Counted from the first letter of the stretch, positions 55,225 to 63,265 are shown. The stretch is 64,000 nucleotides of DNA from Paraflavitalea sp. CAU 1676 (GCF_029223285.1 NZ_JARHUJ010000001.1:1116001-1180000), one strand, 5' to 3'. Notes: generated by a model not told the origin, from the letters alone. Numbers and translations are program-made.

Positions 55225-55257
55225 AAAAAACAAAACCCGCAGCTTTCGCTGCGGGTT
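55225..55257 (-). terminator. Terminator of the tRNA operon
   Basis: AACCCGCAGC, loop TTTC, GCTGCGGGTT; on the minus strand it is followed by TTGTTTTTTC. It lies just past tRNA-Pro. Confidence 0.85.
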
Positions 55258-55266
55258 CCTTTTTCG

Positions 55267-55340
55267 TCGGGAAGACAGGATTCGAACCTGCGACCCCCTG
55301 GTCCCAAACCAGGTGCGCTACCGGCCTGCGCTACTTCCCG
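55267..55340 (-). tRNA. tRNA-Pro (anticodon TGG)
   Basis: 74 bases including the discriminator A. Acceptor CGGGAAG pairs with CTTCCCG. The anticodon arm CCTGG-TTTGGGA-CCAGG gives anticodon TGG (55309-55311 on the plus strand reads CCA). The T arm GCAGG-TTCGAAT-CCTGT is standard. CCA is not encoded. It is transcribed with the tRNA-Ser located 90 bases upstream on the same strand. Confidence 0.96.
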
Positions 55341-55430
55341 AATCCTTAGCCCTTACTTGCGTAAGGACGTTTCGATCTATTTGCCGGTTTTCAGGAGTTT
55401 ACATCCTGAAGGCTGCTTTCGCAACCGGTG

Positions 55431-55521
55431 CGGAGAGGGAGGGATTCGAACCCTCGGTACAAGTTTAAGCTCGTACAACGGTTTAGCAAACCGGCCCTTT
55501 CGGCCACTCAGGCACCTCTCC
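55431..55521 (-). tRNA. tRNA-Ser (anticodon GCT)
   Basis: 91 bases with the long variable arm expected for serine. Acceptor GGAGAGG pairs with CCTCTCC, discriminator G. Anticodon arm GGTTT-GCT-AAACC gives GCT. Variable arm GTTGTACGAGC...TTGTACC. T arm GAGGG-TTCGAAT-CCCTC. The 90 bases between this gene and tRNA-Pro contain a stem TTCAGGA/TCCTGAA, perhaps a processing signal. Confidence 0.96.
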
Positions 55522-55627
55522 TTTTTTCGGGAGGGCAAAAATAAGAGGAAATTCTCAAATAGCAAATTCAAATGCAAGAACCTAAGAATATTATTTTTAT
55601 AAATTCAATCCCTTAACACTGAATACA

Positions 55628-56314
55628 CTATCCGGTTCTCACCACACTTAAAGCACGGTAACTCCAGATAGGATAATACTTCTCCACTTTTGTATAGGCC
55701 GAAATGCCCAACAGCAGTACAAAAGGAGCTTTTAACGAAGGGGCCGACAGCTCCAGTTGAAGGGGCGATAACTCACTGTTAAACGTCGTCATTTCTCCCG
55801 CAGCCATTTCCTTGCGCACCTTTCCCTTCGAAAAATTGGGATACAAAACCACCACATGCAACCGGTAATGCGTGATCTTTTCAATATCCCGCTTCGGCGG
55901 CACGCGGTCAAGTACGATCTCCACCTGCATCGATTTATCCTTTCGCACTACATTCACCTGGTAAAGATTACTGAGCACATCACGCAACTTGCACTTCATA
56001 TTACAATCCAGGTTGTTCAACATGGCCGTAGAAGGCTTCAGGCCCTCCTTTGATTGCCGGTAGAAAATGGATAATAACCGCGACCACAGTGTGCCGTCCC
56101 GGTATTCGTCTTTCAACTGGTCAAACACTGCTTTAACCTGCACATTCGTCTTCAACAACCGGTCCTTGCATTGCTTCATCGTTTTATTCAACTCGATAGG
56201 CGTGTAGGTGCCACGCTCAGCACGGATATGGGCACCGTAGGCCACACTGTTCACATGTGTAAAGCCCGCAATTGTACCCTGCAGTTTGAACATGGGCGAA
56301 ATATTCTTTGCCAT
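55628..56314 (-). CDS. Hypothetical protein
   Basis: 228 residues, no signal peptide or membrane segment. The middle is rich in Lys, Arg and Cys (MKQCKDRLLKTNVQV, DCNMKCKLRD), and an amphipathic part near the N-terminus reads MFKLQGTIAGFTHVNSVAYG. It has a few strand-like repeats (LQLELSAPSLKAPFVLLLGISAY). I recognise no family. It lies beside tRNA-Ser, a usual insertion spot for accessory genes. Not clearly phage. Confidence 0.6.
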   Translation of the reverse strand: MAKNISPMFKLQGTIAGFTHVNSVAYGAHIRAERGTYTPIELNKTMKQCKDRLLKTNVQVKAVFDQLKDEYRDGTLWSRLLSIFYRQSKEGLKPSTAMLNNLDCNMKCKLRDVLSNLYQVNVVRKDKSMQVEIVLDRVPPKRDIEKITHYRLHVVVLYPNFSKGKVRKEMAAGEMTTFNSELSPLQLELSAPSLKAPFVLLLGISAYTKVEKYYPIWSYRALSVVRTG

Positions 56315-56393
56315 AGCAGATCGTTTTAAGTTTGGTTTTTAATAGGAAAGCATACAGCAGGTATGTACGAAAAAGAAGGTTTGACAGATGTTT

Positions 56394-56448
56394 CAGAGAC
56401 CTTGCAGAGACATTGCAGAGACCTTATAGAGACTTTACAGAGACCCGG
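56394..56448. repeat. Five tandem 11-base repeats
   Basis: Units CAGAGACCTTG, CAGAGACATTG, CAGAGACCTTA, TAGAGACTTTA, CAGAGACCCGG, i.e. one unit per helical turn, so all copies face the same side. They lie about 80 bases upstream of the minus-strand gene at 56314 and could be a protein-binding array or a slippage-expanded microsatellite. Confidence 0.7.
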
Positions 56449-56707
56449 GCCTATGCCGTCCCGTAGCCGCCCCCGGTCTGGCCCTTACCCCTCCTTCGTC
56501 CCCAGGTATTCGCCCGCCCCCTTGCCATCTACGACCTCCGCTTCCGGCAGCACACCGGCTTTGCCACCTCCCTCCACCACCCGCACCAAAGCTGTTTTCA
56601 GATCAATAAGCCACTTGTTACTGCATTAAGTATTTGAAAAGCATGATATTATAGCCAAGGTGGAAACCTTGTCAACCTGTGCCCGCAAACTAGCCCTGAT
56701 CAGGTTC

Positions 56708-56838
56708 GTCAATTGGCCCCCAGGCTCCGCACGGCAGCACGGGTCGCTCAGTCAATTTTCACTCCGGGTTTCGCACGCCAGCACTGGTCGCTCCGTCAAT
56801 TTGAAACCCCGGCACCGCCTGCCAGCACTGGCAGCCCA
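56708..56838. repeat. Three degenerate tandem repeats of about 44 bases
   Basis: Units start at GTCAATT at 56708, 56751 and 56795 and share GTCAATT, a GCACG/CGCCTG core, CAGCAC and GGTCGCTC. Degeneration increases across the copies. Not a CRISPR: no spacers of constant length between identical repeats. Confidence 0.55.
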
Positions 56839-57029
56839 TCCAATAGGCACCCCTGGGTGCTGCAAGCTTTCATTAATCAATAGTTAAGACGTCCGCCACA
56901 ACCCCAATTAGCAGGATCTTTGCCTGATAATCAGGTATTAAAATTGTATTAGTATCGCAGAAATTCTTTTCCACGCCCAACCACAATCCATTAATATTGT
57001 TCCCTCATCCATAAAAACACACTTATACT

Positions 57030-57788
57030 ATGGCAAATAATACCAATAATCGGCGCGAGTTCCTTAAAACAACCGGAAAAGCAGGTCTCGCCGCTGCCTT
57101 GTCCATTCCTGTTCTCGACAGTCTCGCCTTTGGCACACATGATGCACCGATCGTAAAAGCAGGTAATACCCCATACGAGCAGCAACCGCTTCCCTATGCG
57201 TATACCGCACTGGAGCCTGCTATCGACGCGCTCACCATGGAGATCCACTATACCAAACACGCTGCTACCTACGCCAAGAACCTGGCCGACGCAGTAGTGG
57301 CAGAGAAAGTAGATACCAAAGCGACCTCGCTCGAAGCGCTCCTGGGCAACATTTCAAAATATTCGGCCAAAATGCGCAACAACGCAGGTGGACACTATAA
57401 CCACGAACTGTTCTGGCAAACATTGAAATCGCCGGCAGATGGTAACAAACCATCCGGCAAACTGCTGGCAGCCATCGAAAAAGACTTCAACTCCTTCGAT
57501 GCCTTCAAAACACAGTTCAGCGATGCCGCCAAGGGCCGCTTCGGCAGCGGATGGGCATGGTTGGTAGCTGGCAGGGATAAAAAACTCTCCATCGTGTCAA
57601 CACCCAACCAGGATAATCCGCTGATGGATGTTGCTGATGTAAAGGGGCTTCCCATCCTCGGCCTCGATGTATGGGAGCATGCCTATTACCTTAAATACCA
57701 GAACCGCCGTCCCGATTACATCACTGCCTGGTTCAACGCCATCAACTGGGAGAATGTACAGAAGAGAGCTACTGGAATCATTCTCTAA
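57030..57788 (+). CDS. Tat-exported Mn-type superoxide dismutase
   Basis: 252 residues. The first 35 residues form a Tat signal with the twin-arginine motif NRREFLKTTGKAGLAAAL. The enzyme domain has ligands His73, His125, Asp213 and His217 (IHYTKH, YNHELFW, DVWEHAYY), equivalent to E. coli MnSOD His26, His81, Asp167 and His171. Gly121 (NNAGGH) and Gln194 (TPNQDNPLM) are the Mn-type residues rather than Fe-type. It would dismutate superoxide in the periplasm or cell surface, folded before export. A 20-bp perfect hairpin follows. Confidence 0.94.
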   Translation: MANNTNNRREFLKTTGKAGLAAALSIPVLDSLAFGTHDAPIVKAGNTPYEQQPLPYAYTALEPAIDALTMEIHYTKHAATYAKNLADAVVAEKVDTKATSLEALLGNISKYSAKMRNNAGGHYNHELFWQTLKSPADGNKPSGKLLAAIEKDFNSFDAFKTQFSDAAKGRFGSGWAWLVAGRDKKLSIVSTPNQDNPLMDVADVKGLPILGLDVWEHAYYLKYQNRRPDYITAWFNAINWENVQKRATGIIL

Positions 57789-57803
57789 GCAATTCGATGA
57801 ACA

Positions 57804-57847
57804 TATATGCGAAGAGGGCAGCCGAAAGGCTGCCCTCTTCGCATATA
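57804..57847. terminator. Perfect 20-bp hairpin with GAAA tetraloop between convergent genes
   Basis: TATATGCGAAGAGGGCAGCC at 57804-57823 is perfectly complementary to 57828-57847, with loop GAAA. No T-run follows on either strand. It ends the SOD and DUF1801 transcripts from both sides, possibly by RNA processing. Confidence 0.8.
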
Positions 57848-57861
57848 ATGATACGGCATCT

Positions 57862-58209
57862 TCAGGTATAAAACTGCCGGGCCTTTTTCAGAATAGTATG
57901 CACCGTCTTAACAGGAACATCCTTATCCATGTCGAACAGCAGGATCTTCATACGTGCCCGCTTTTCAAGGATCAATGAGGGATGTTCTATCCTGCCGCCT
58001 TCCACAATACCAAGATAAGGCTGCTTGTATTTCTTGTGCACCCACAGGTAGCAGAACATGCGGCCCTTGTAATAATAGAAAGGCATACTGTATTTCCATT
58101 CTTCTGTAATATGCGGGTCAAATTGCAACAACAATTGCCGCATGGCCAGCAGGTAGCTTTTCACCGGCTCTTCCTTGTCAAGAAAGAATTGATCTATAGC
58201 TCTAAGCAT
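57862..58209 (-). CDS. DUF1801 family protein
   Basis: 115 residues. Family marks: FDPHITEEWKYSMPFYYYKGRMFCYLWVHKK and QPYLGIVEGGRIEHPSLILEKRARMKILLF. The domain is a small YdhG-like fold of unknown function, sometimes called a putative iron-chaperone-like fold. Cytoplasmic, no signal peptide. Convergent with SOD across the perfect hairpin. Confidence 0.87.
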   Translation of the reverse strand: MLRAIDQFFLDKEEPVKSYLLAMRQLLLQFDPHITEEWKYSMPFYYYKGRMFCYLWVHKKYKQPYLGIVEGGRIEHPSLILEKRARMKILLFDMDKDVPVKTVHTILKKARQFYT

Positions 58210-58571
58210 AGAAATAGTACATAAACGTTTAGCCCCAAATGCGATACTGTCCTCAAATATAGAGCTTACCGCTTAAGTGCACTGCGGGTTTACACTTAGT
58301 ACCCGTAACATTGGCTTAACTTAAATCAAAATAAACACAACTTTAACCCACAAATTTTGTGATTCGCAGAAAATCTTGTTAACCTTGCTCTCGCTTTTTT
58401 TTAGTAGCATAGCAGGCTCCCGTCAGTAGCAAAGCAACCCCACCCAACCAACCCTTAGTACAAGCTCCGTACAAAATTGAAAACTCACCTGTAACAAAAG
58501 TGTGTTCCTTGATCGTACCATCATGCTTAGCATGAGTTAAACCTTACTGTCATTCCGTTAAACCATTATCT
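58210..58571. other. AT-rich intergenic region with no recognised feature
   Basis: 362 bases. It separates the divergent DUF1801 gene (minus) from the HExxH gene (plus). I see no palindrome or promoter element above background. Confidence 0.5.
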
Positions 58572-59417
58572 ATGTCCGGGCAAGCATCCTATGCGTTCCT
58601 CATTAACCTTATTTGTCTTGGCGCAACCGCCATTGACCCCGCATCGACCGTCTCAACAACCAATAGCCCCGTTCGCCTCCAGGCTACCATGCCAGCTCCT
58701 GCAGGCATCAACTCTTTGTGCCTCGATGAATGGTCGGGACACAAGGAGTTGATCCTGCAAAAACGCGATAGCCTCAATTATGCCATCCTCGACAAAGAAA
58801 AGCTCAATACCTCCCGCGAAAAAATACAGCAGGAGATCGCCCTCCTCAAACAAAGATGGCTGCTGCTCGATAACGTGATCAAAAGAGTATCGATGCTCGA
58901 ACACAGCGATGTGGAATACGTATTGAAGTCAACTACAAAAGGAGAGGGCTCTACTTCCTGGGATACGAGAAGAAAATGTATCGTGCTCACCGTAGGCTCA
59001 ACGGCCAATTTTATACACGAAGCCATGCATGGCTGGCATTACGAAACCGGCGAGATCATGTTCGATGCCAATTTCGACAAATCATACCTGGCCGATCTGG
59101 TCGATGAAACGGAAGCCTATAAGGCACAATTTGCCTATGATCCCGCATCCATCACCAGCCTGCGTTCCAAAACAATAGCGTATGCAATAAGTGATATCAC
59201 CACCGAATGGGTAGCCGGCCTGCAATCTGCCGACGGAGAAAAGACTTACAAGGAGCACAGTCGCATCCGCGTCAATATCAATTCCCCCAAGCCTGTATTG
59301 CTCATGGCCTATCCACACCTCGAAAGTCAGTTCATCAACTGGGCCGATACCTGGACCATGAAACAGGTACCCAATACCATCTACAAAAAACATCCGGTGG
59401 CGGAACCGGTCGAGTAG
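58572..59417 (+). CDS. Exported protein with HExxH metalloprotease motif
   Basis: 281 residues. The start segment (AFLINLICLGATAIDPA) is hydrophobic but lacks basic residues, so the signal peptide is weak and the start may be elsewhere. Residues about 70-110 are coiled coil-like. The core has H149-E150-A-M-H153 (NFIHEAMHGWHYE) followed about 26 residues later by DETEAYKAQF (Glu179/Glu181), the usual spacing of a third zinc ligand in gluzincin-like zincins. It thus looks like an uncharacterised zinc metalloprotease or a relative. No family name recognised; no adjacent partner. Confidence 0.7.
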   Translation: MSGQASYAFLINLICLGATAIDPASTVSTTNSPVRLQATMPAPAGINSLCLDEWSGHKELILQKRDSLNYAILDKEKLNTSREKIQQEIALLKQRWLLLDNVIKRVSMLEHSDVEYVLKSTTKGEGSTSWDTRRKCIVLTVGSTANFIHEAMHGWHYETGEIMFDANFDKSYLADLVDETEAYKAQFAYDPASITSLRSKTIAYAISDITTEWVAGLQSADGEKTYKEHSRIRVNINSPKPVLLMAYPHLESQFINWADTWTMKQVPNTIYKKHPVAEPVE

Positions 59418-59487
59418 GGGCAAAAAAAATACACCGGTGCAGTCCGGTGTACTTCAAACACATAAACGAAAACTATAGCTGAAATAA

Positions 59488-59898
59488 TTATTTCACTTTG
59501 TTTACCACAGTTTCTTCAACATAGCTGCGGTTCCTGTTGATTTGGTAAACCTCAGCTTTATCGTTCTTCTTAGACCTTACTTCTACATTCAATACGCTGT
59601 CACCGATCTCTTCAATGTTCAACATGAATTTCTTGGAAACATTGCTACCCTTAACTTTCGAAGAGTAAAGGATGTTCCCATACTCATCGCGGAAGGTGAT
59701 CGCGAACTCGTCTTCTTCAGCATTCTTCAGGTTCAGTTGGAAAACGGGTTGATTATCGTAATTACCCAGGAACTTCAGTTCGATAGAAGAAGTTACGGGC
59801 ACTTTTTCGCCATTGGCTAAAGTGGTGTTCGAAAAGGCTAAAGTAAAGGCTACAAGGGCTACGAGGCTAAGGCTCAGGTTCTTGATGATGTTTTTCAT
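59488..59898 (-). CDS. Small secreted Ig-like protein
   Basis: 136 residues. Signal peptide (MKNIIKNLSLSLVALVAFTL, ending FSNTTLA). The mature part has a regular beta pattern: VPVTSSIELKFLGNYDNQPVFQLNLKN, DEFAITFRDEYGNILYSSKVKG, KKFMLNIEEIGDSVLNVEVR. It resembles the abundant Chitinophagaceae secreted proteins with an immunoglobulin-like fold. No catalytic residues. Single gene. Its promoter must lie in the 680-base spacer to the right. Confidence 0.8.
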   Translation of the reverse strand: MKNIIKNLSLSLVALVAFTLAFSNTTLANGEKVPVTSSIELKFLGNYDNQPVFQLNLKNAEEDEFAITFRDEYGNILYSSKVKGSNVSKKFMLNIEEIGDSVLNVEVRSKKNDKAEVYQINRNRSYVEETVVNKVK

Positions 59899-60582
59899 AC
59901 TCTTTATATTTATATATTTTTTACGTAATTGATTCGAAGGCTGGCAATCGGTTGGAACTTACTGCATTGCTTTCTGCGCTGCGTGGCCTGTGGCATCAGG
60001 CTTTAAGGTTCGGTGCGTTCGTTTCGAAGGAGCGTTGGAGCTTTTTAGTGATTCCCTTCGTTCATGATGCAAACTTACAGCGCGAAATACCCCTCCACAA
60101 ACCAACAAATGCTCCGTTTCAGGATGCTAAACCAGTGATAGAAATGTTAAAACCCTTGTCTGTCGGGCGTTTCAGCCAGAGGAGGCAATGATGCCCAAGC
60201 CCATTTTGACCTCAAATATTATTTAATCGTTATGAGAGCTGATTCATATTAGCCCATATCACTATTTGAAGACCGTTTACAGTGTAACTCACAGGTCTAC
60301 CTGCCCGCAATAACAAATACTTCATCTGTTTATGCTTGTGAGTACCGATTTTTTTATATTTTGTCTTGCCCTTTGAAAAACCCAAAACCCTTTAAAATAT
60401 GCTTGCGCGTACCCTGAATACCGAAGCCATCTATACCAGGATCATCCTGCCATCGTTTACAGTCATCTATCTATCATAAGCAGTCATATTTTACCGCCGG
60501 GCAGCCGGGATAGGTTTTTTTATTATCATTTTCATCGGCGATCCGTAATAAATTCCCTGATACCTAAACTAATAAATTACCA
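59899..60582. other. 684-base spacer upstream of the ter operon
   Basis: No supportable gene; a 79-residue frame at 59952-60191 is poor and a 26-codon frame starts near 60398. It must contain the promoters of the secreted protein (minus) and of terD (plus). A possible promoter-like TATATTTTG is at about 60355; the last 90 bases before terD are AT-rich without a clear box. Confidence 0.5.
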
Positions 60583-61158
60583 ATGGCAATCAATTTACAG
60601 AAAGGCCAAAAGATAGATATCGGCCTTTCCAACATCAGTGTGGGATTAGGCTGGAATCCCAATGAAGGAACAGGCAATGCATTCGACCTCGACGCATCCG
60701 CATTCCTGATCGATGCATCGAGACTCATTCCTGCCGAAGGATACTTCGTATTCTACGGCAACACCGATTCGCCCGATGGTTCGGTGCACCATACCGGTGA
60801 TGACCCTACCGGCGGTAACTCTGCCGGTGGTGATGATGAGAGCCTGGTAGTTGACCTTACCAAAATAGATGCTGCCATTTCGGAGATACTCTTCGTGGTA
60901 ACTATCCATGATGGCGCAGCACGCAGACAAAACTTCGGCCAGGTACGCGATTCCTACATCAGGCTCGTAGACAATGGCAATGGAACCGAGATCGCTAAAT
61001 ATGAACTGGGCGAAGACTTCTCCATCGAAACCGGCGTTGAGTTTGGCCGTCTGTACAAAAAAGACGGTAAGTGGAAATTCGAAGCCTCCGGCATCGGCTA
61101 CAAGGAAGACCTCGGCTATTTCCTCGGTAAGTATTATAAAGGCCAGATCATCAAATAA
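60583..61158 (+). CDS. TerD-family stress protein, copy 1
   Basis: 191 residues, full length. TerD proteins are calcium-binding and belong to tellurite/stress-response gene sets. Marks: MAINLQKGQKIDIGLSNISVGLGW, FDLDASAFLID (34-44), an acidic loop SVHHTGDDPTGGNSAGGDDE (67-86), then FVVTIHD and DSYIRLVDN. It begins the operon, with 94 bases to the second copy. No signal peptide, so cytoplasmic. Confidence 0.95.
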   Translation: MAINLQKGQKIDIGLSNISVGLGWNPNEGTGNAFDLDASAFLIDASRLIPAEGYFVFYGNTDSPDGSVHHTGDDPTGGNSAGGDDESLVVDLTKIDAAISEILFVVTIHDGAARRQNFGQVRDSYIRLVDNGNGTEIAKYELGEDFSIETGVEFGRLYKKDGKWKFEASGIGYKEDLGYFLGKYYKGQIIK

Positions 61159-61252
61159 ACCCGAACCACCATCAATAAAATATCGCCAGCTGGCGCAAGC
61201 CACTGGCACACCCTTTCACAACAACCTTTAAAAAACAAATCAAACCTTATTT

Positions 61253-61894
61253 ATGGCTATCAACCTGGTAAAAGGACAAACCATCGACCTTAGAAAAAAT
61301 GACGGCGGAGCAGAATTTGATCTCGCCACCGTAACCATTGGATTGGGATGGGATATCCGCCAGCAAAAATCAGGCTTCCTCGGCAAACTGCTGGGAGGCA
61401 AACAAGAAGACTTTGACCTCGATGCAGTGGCATTCCTGCTCGATGCCAATGGCAAAGTGGCCAACCTGGGCGATAAGCTCATCGGAGGCGACGTGATCTT
61501 TTACAACAGCCCCAAGCACCCATCAGGACAAGCCTGGTCAACCGGTGATAACAGAACAGGCGCCGGCGATGGCGATGATGAGCAACTCGTCTTTAAGCTC
61601 AACTCACTCGATCAGCGCTTCGATAAGATCGTTTTCGTGGTATCCATCTACCAGGGCCGTCAGAAGAACCAGCATTTCGGAAACGTGGAGAACGCCTTCA
61701 TCCGTGCCGTAGATACCCGCGGCAAAGAGATTGCCCGCTTCAACCTGTCTGGCGACGCCACCTTTAATGGCATGTGCTCGATGGTGTTCGCAGAAGTATA
61801 TAGAAAAGACGGCAGCTGGAAGTTCAGGGCCCTCGGAACGCCCCACCAGGCCGACTCATTCGTAGAAATATTAAAGCAATACGTCAACGTATAA
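61253..61894 (+). CDS. TerD-family stress protein, copy 2
   Basis: 213 residues. Same fold as copy 1 (AINLVKGQTIDLRKNDGG, FDLDAVAFLLD, STGDNRTGAGDGDDEQ, FVVSIYQG) but with an insertion after the GLGW motif (GWDIRQQKSGFLGKLLGGKQ, residues about 32-51) that makes an amphipathic hairpin. It also lacks the His-Gly-Asp cluster of copy 1 in favour of TGDNR. The two copies may form a heteromer or bind different ligands. 14 bases to the vWA gene. Confidence 0.93.
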   Translation: MAINLVKGQTIDLRKNDGGAEFDLATVTIGLGWDIRQQKSGFLGKLLGGKQEDFDLDAVAFLLDANGKVANLGDKLIGGDVIFYNSPKHPSGQAWSTGDNRTGAGDGDDEQLVFKLNSLDQRFDKIVFVVSIYQGRQKNQHFGNVENAFIRAVDTRGKEIARFNLSGDATFNGMCSMVFAEVYRKDGSWKFRALGTPHQADSFVEILKQYVNV

Positions 61895-61908
61895 ACAACA
61901 ACCCATTT

Positions 61909-62547
61909 ATGAGAAGATTACCCGTGTATCTGGTACTTGACACATCCGGTTCCATGACCGGCGAGCCGATCGAATCATTGAAGAACGGTGTACAGGTGCT
62001 TATATCCACCTTGCGCCAGGATCCCTATGCCCTGGAAACAGCCTGGCTGAGCGTGATCACCTTCAATACCACAGCGCAGCAACTGGTACCACTCACCGAA
62101 TTGTCAATGTTCCAGATGCCGGATCTTCAGGCAGCAGGCACCACCTCCCTCGGAGAGGCGCTCAACCTCCTCTCCCAGAAGGTAGACACCGAAGTGGCCC
62201 GCACCACCGCCGATACCAAAGGCGATTGGAAGCCACTCGTGTTCATCATGACCGATGGTGAACCTACCGACGACTGGCAGAAAGGCCTTGCCGAATACCG
62301 CAAACGCAGGTTCGGCATGGTCGTCGCCTGCGCAGCCGGCCAGGGCGCCAACACCAACGTACTGAAACAGGTTACCGATACCGTCGTACAATTGGATACC
62401 GCCGATTCCTCCACCATCAAGGCATTCTTCAAATGGGTGTCGGCCTCCATCAGTACCGGTAGCCAGAAAGTGGAAAGCAGCGGACAGGAAGTGACTGGAT
62501 TGAACGAATTACCACCACCACCACCAGAAGTAAACGTAGTAGTATAA
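61909..62547 (+). CDS. TerY-like von Willebrand A domain protein
   Basis: 212 residues. The MIDAS motif is intact: Asp11-x-Ser13-x-Ser15 (DTSGSM), Thr78/Thr79 in AGTTSLGEAL and Asp116 in TDGEPTDDW. A flexible end (ESSGQEVTGLNELPPPPPEVN) follows, Pro-rich. TerY-type vWA proteins bind metal and act as scaffolds in the Ter system. Unlike full TerY I see no C-terminal zinc ribbon. The stop is one base before the HAD ATG (62549). Confidence 0.92.
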   Translation: MRRLPVYLVLDTSGSMTGEPIESLKNGVQVLISTLRQDPYALETAWLSVITFNTTAQQLVPLTELSMFQMPDLQAAGTTSLGEALNLLSQKVDTEVARTTADTKGDWKPLVFIMTDGEPTDDWQKGLAEYRKRRFGMVVACAAGQGANTNVLKQVTDTVVQLDTADSSTIKAFFKWVSASISTGSQKVESSGQEVTGLNELPPPPPEVNVVV

Positions 62548-62548
62548 C

Positions 62549-63265
62549 ATGACGCCCGACATTAAACATATCTCATTCGATCTATGGATGACGTTGATAC
62601 GCTCGGCCAAAGACTTCAAGAAAGAAAAGGCCAAACTTTTCTGTTCTTACTTCGGCCTGCACCAGGTAGATCCCGATCATGTAGTGAAAGCCTTTAGAGA
62701 AACCGATCTGATGTGCAACCGCATCAATGAAACCGTTGGTAAGAATGTCGACTCCCTCGAAATGTACATGCTCGTCATGAGCAAGCTGGGCATCGACCTC
62801 TCGGGCATCGAACTGCATCACCTCGAAACCTATTATCAACTCACCGAAAAAGTATTCTTCCAGCACCCGCCTCAATTGTTCAACGAAGAAGTGCTGCCCA
62901 TACTGGCCAATCTCAAAGACAAAGGCTACACCATCAGCATCCTCAGCAATACAGGTTACATAAAGGGCCGCACCCTGCGCAAACTGATGGAGCAAACCGG
63001 CATCGCCGCCTATATGGATTTTCAGGTCTACTCCGATGAGGTGGCGGCCTCCAAGCCTTCGCCCAACATATTTGAACATCTGTACCGGCAGGCTAATGAA
63101 CTGCACAACGGACAGCTGGACAAACAAGAGATCGTGCACATCGGCGACAACCCGCTGGCCGACGTCGGCGGAGCCACCAGCTTTGGCGTCAATGCATTAT
63201 TGATCAATGAGCAAAACATGACCCTTCAAAACATCACCGATGAGCTCAGTGTACTCGTTGCATAA
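62549..63265 (+). CDS. HAD-superfamily hydrolase with altered motif I
   Basis: 238 residues. HAD motifs: motif I FDLWMT (Asp11; the usual second Asp is Trp13), motif II Ser133 in ILSNTG, motif III Lys169 in AASKPSPNIF, motif IV HIGDNPLADVGGA (Asp200, Asp205). The nucleophile and metal site are present, but the acid/base Asp at +2 is missing, as in haloacid dehalogenase. Phosphatase activity is thus uncertain. It overlaps the phosphoribosyltransferase frame by 26 bases, so translation is coupled. Confidence 0.9.
   Translation: MTPDIKHISFDLWMTLIRSAKDFKKEKAKLFCSYFGLHQVDPDHVVKAFRETDLMCNRINETVGKNVDSLEMYMLVMSKLGIDLSGIELHHLETYYQLTEKVFFQHPPQLFNEEVLPILANLKDKGYTISILSNTGYIKGRTLRKLMEQTGIAAYMDFQVYSDEVAASKPSPNIFEHLYRQANELHNGQLDKQEIVHIGDNPLADVGGATSFGVNALLINEQNMTLQNITDELSVLVA

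Larger units (their letters stand above)
56315..57029. other. Gene-free spacer upstream of the superoxide dismutase gene
   Basis: 715 bases holding the two repeat sets above. A Pro/Ser-rich frame at 56363-56629 is not convincing. The last 100 bases upstream of the SOD gene are AT-rich and should contain its promoter, but I found no clear -7 box. Confidence 0.5.

Noticed and set aside
55219-55602. Plus-strand frame of 127 codons over the tRNA pair
   Set aside because: It runs antisense through tRNA-Pro and tRNA-Ser; the reading frame is a by-product of the tRNA sequences.
56363-56629. Pro/Ser-rich frame of 88 codons
   Set aside because: It starts in the 11-base repeats and has low-complexity composition; no signal or family match.
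56708-56838. Possible CRISPR array
   Set aside because: Only three diverged units, no constant spacers and no cas genes in the window.
59952-60191. Frame of 79 codons upstream of the ter operon
   Set aside because: No domain, no promoter context and unlike the codon use of neighbours.
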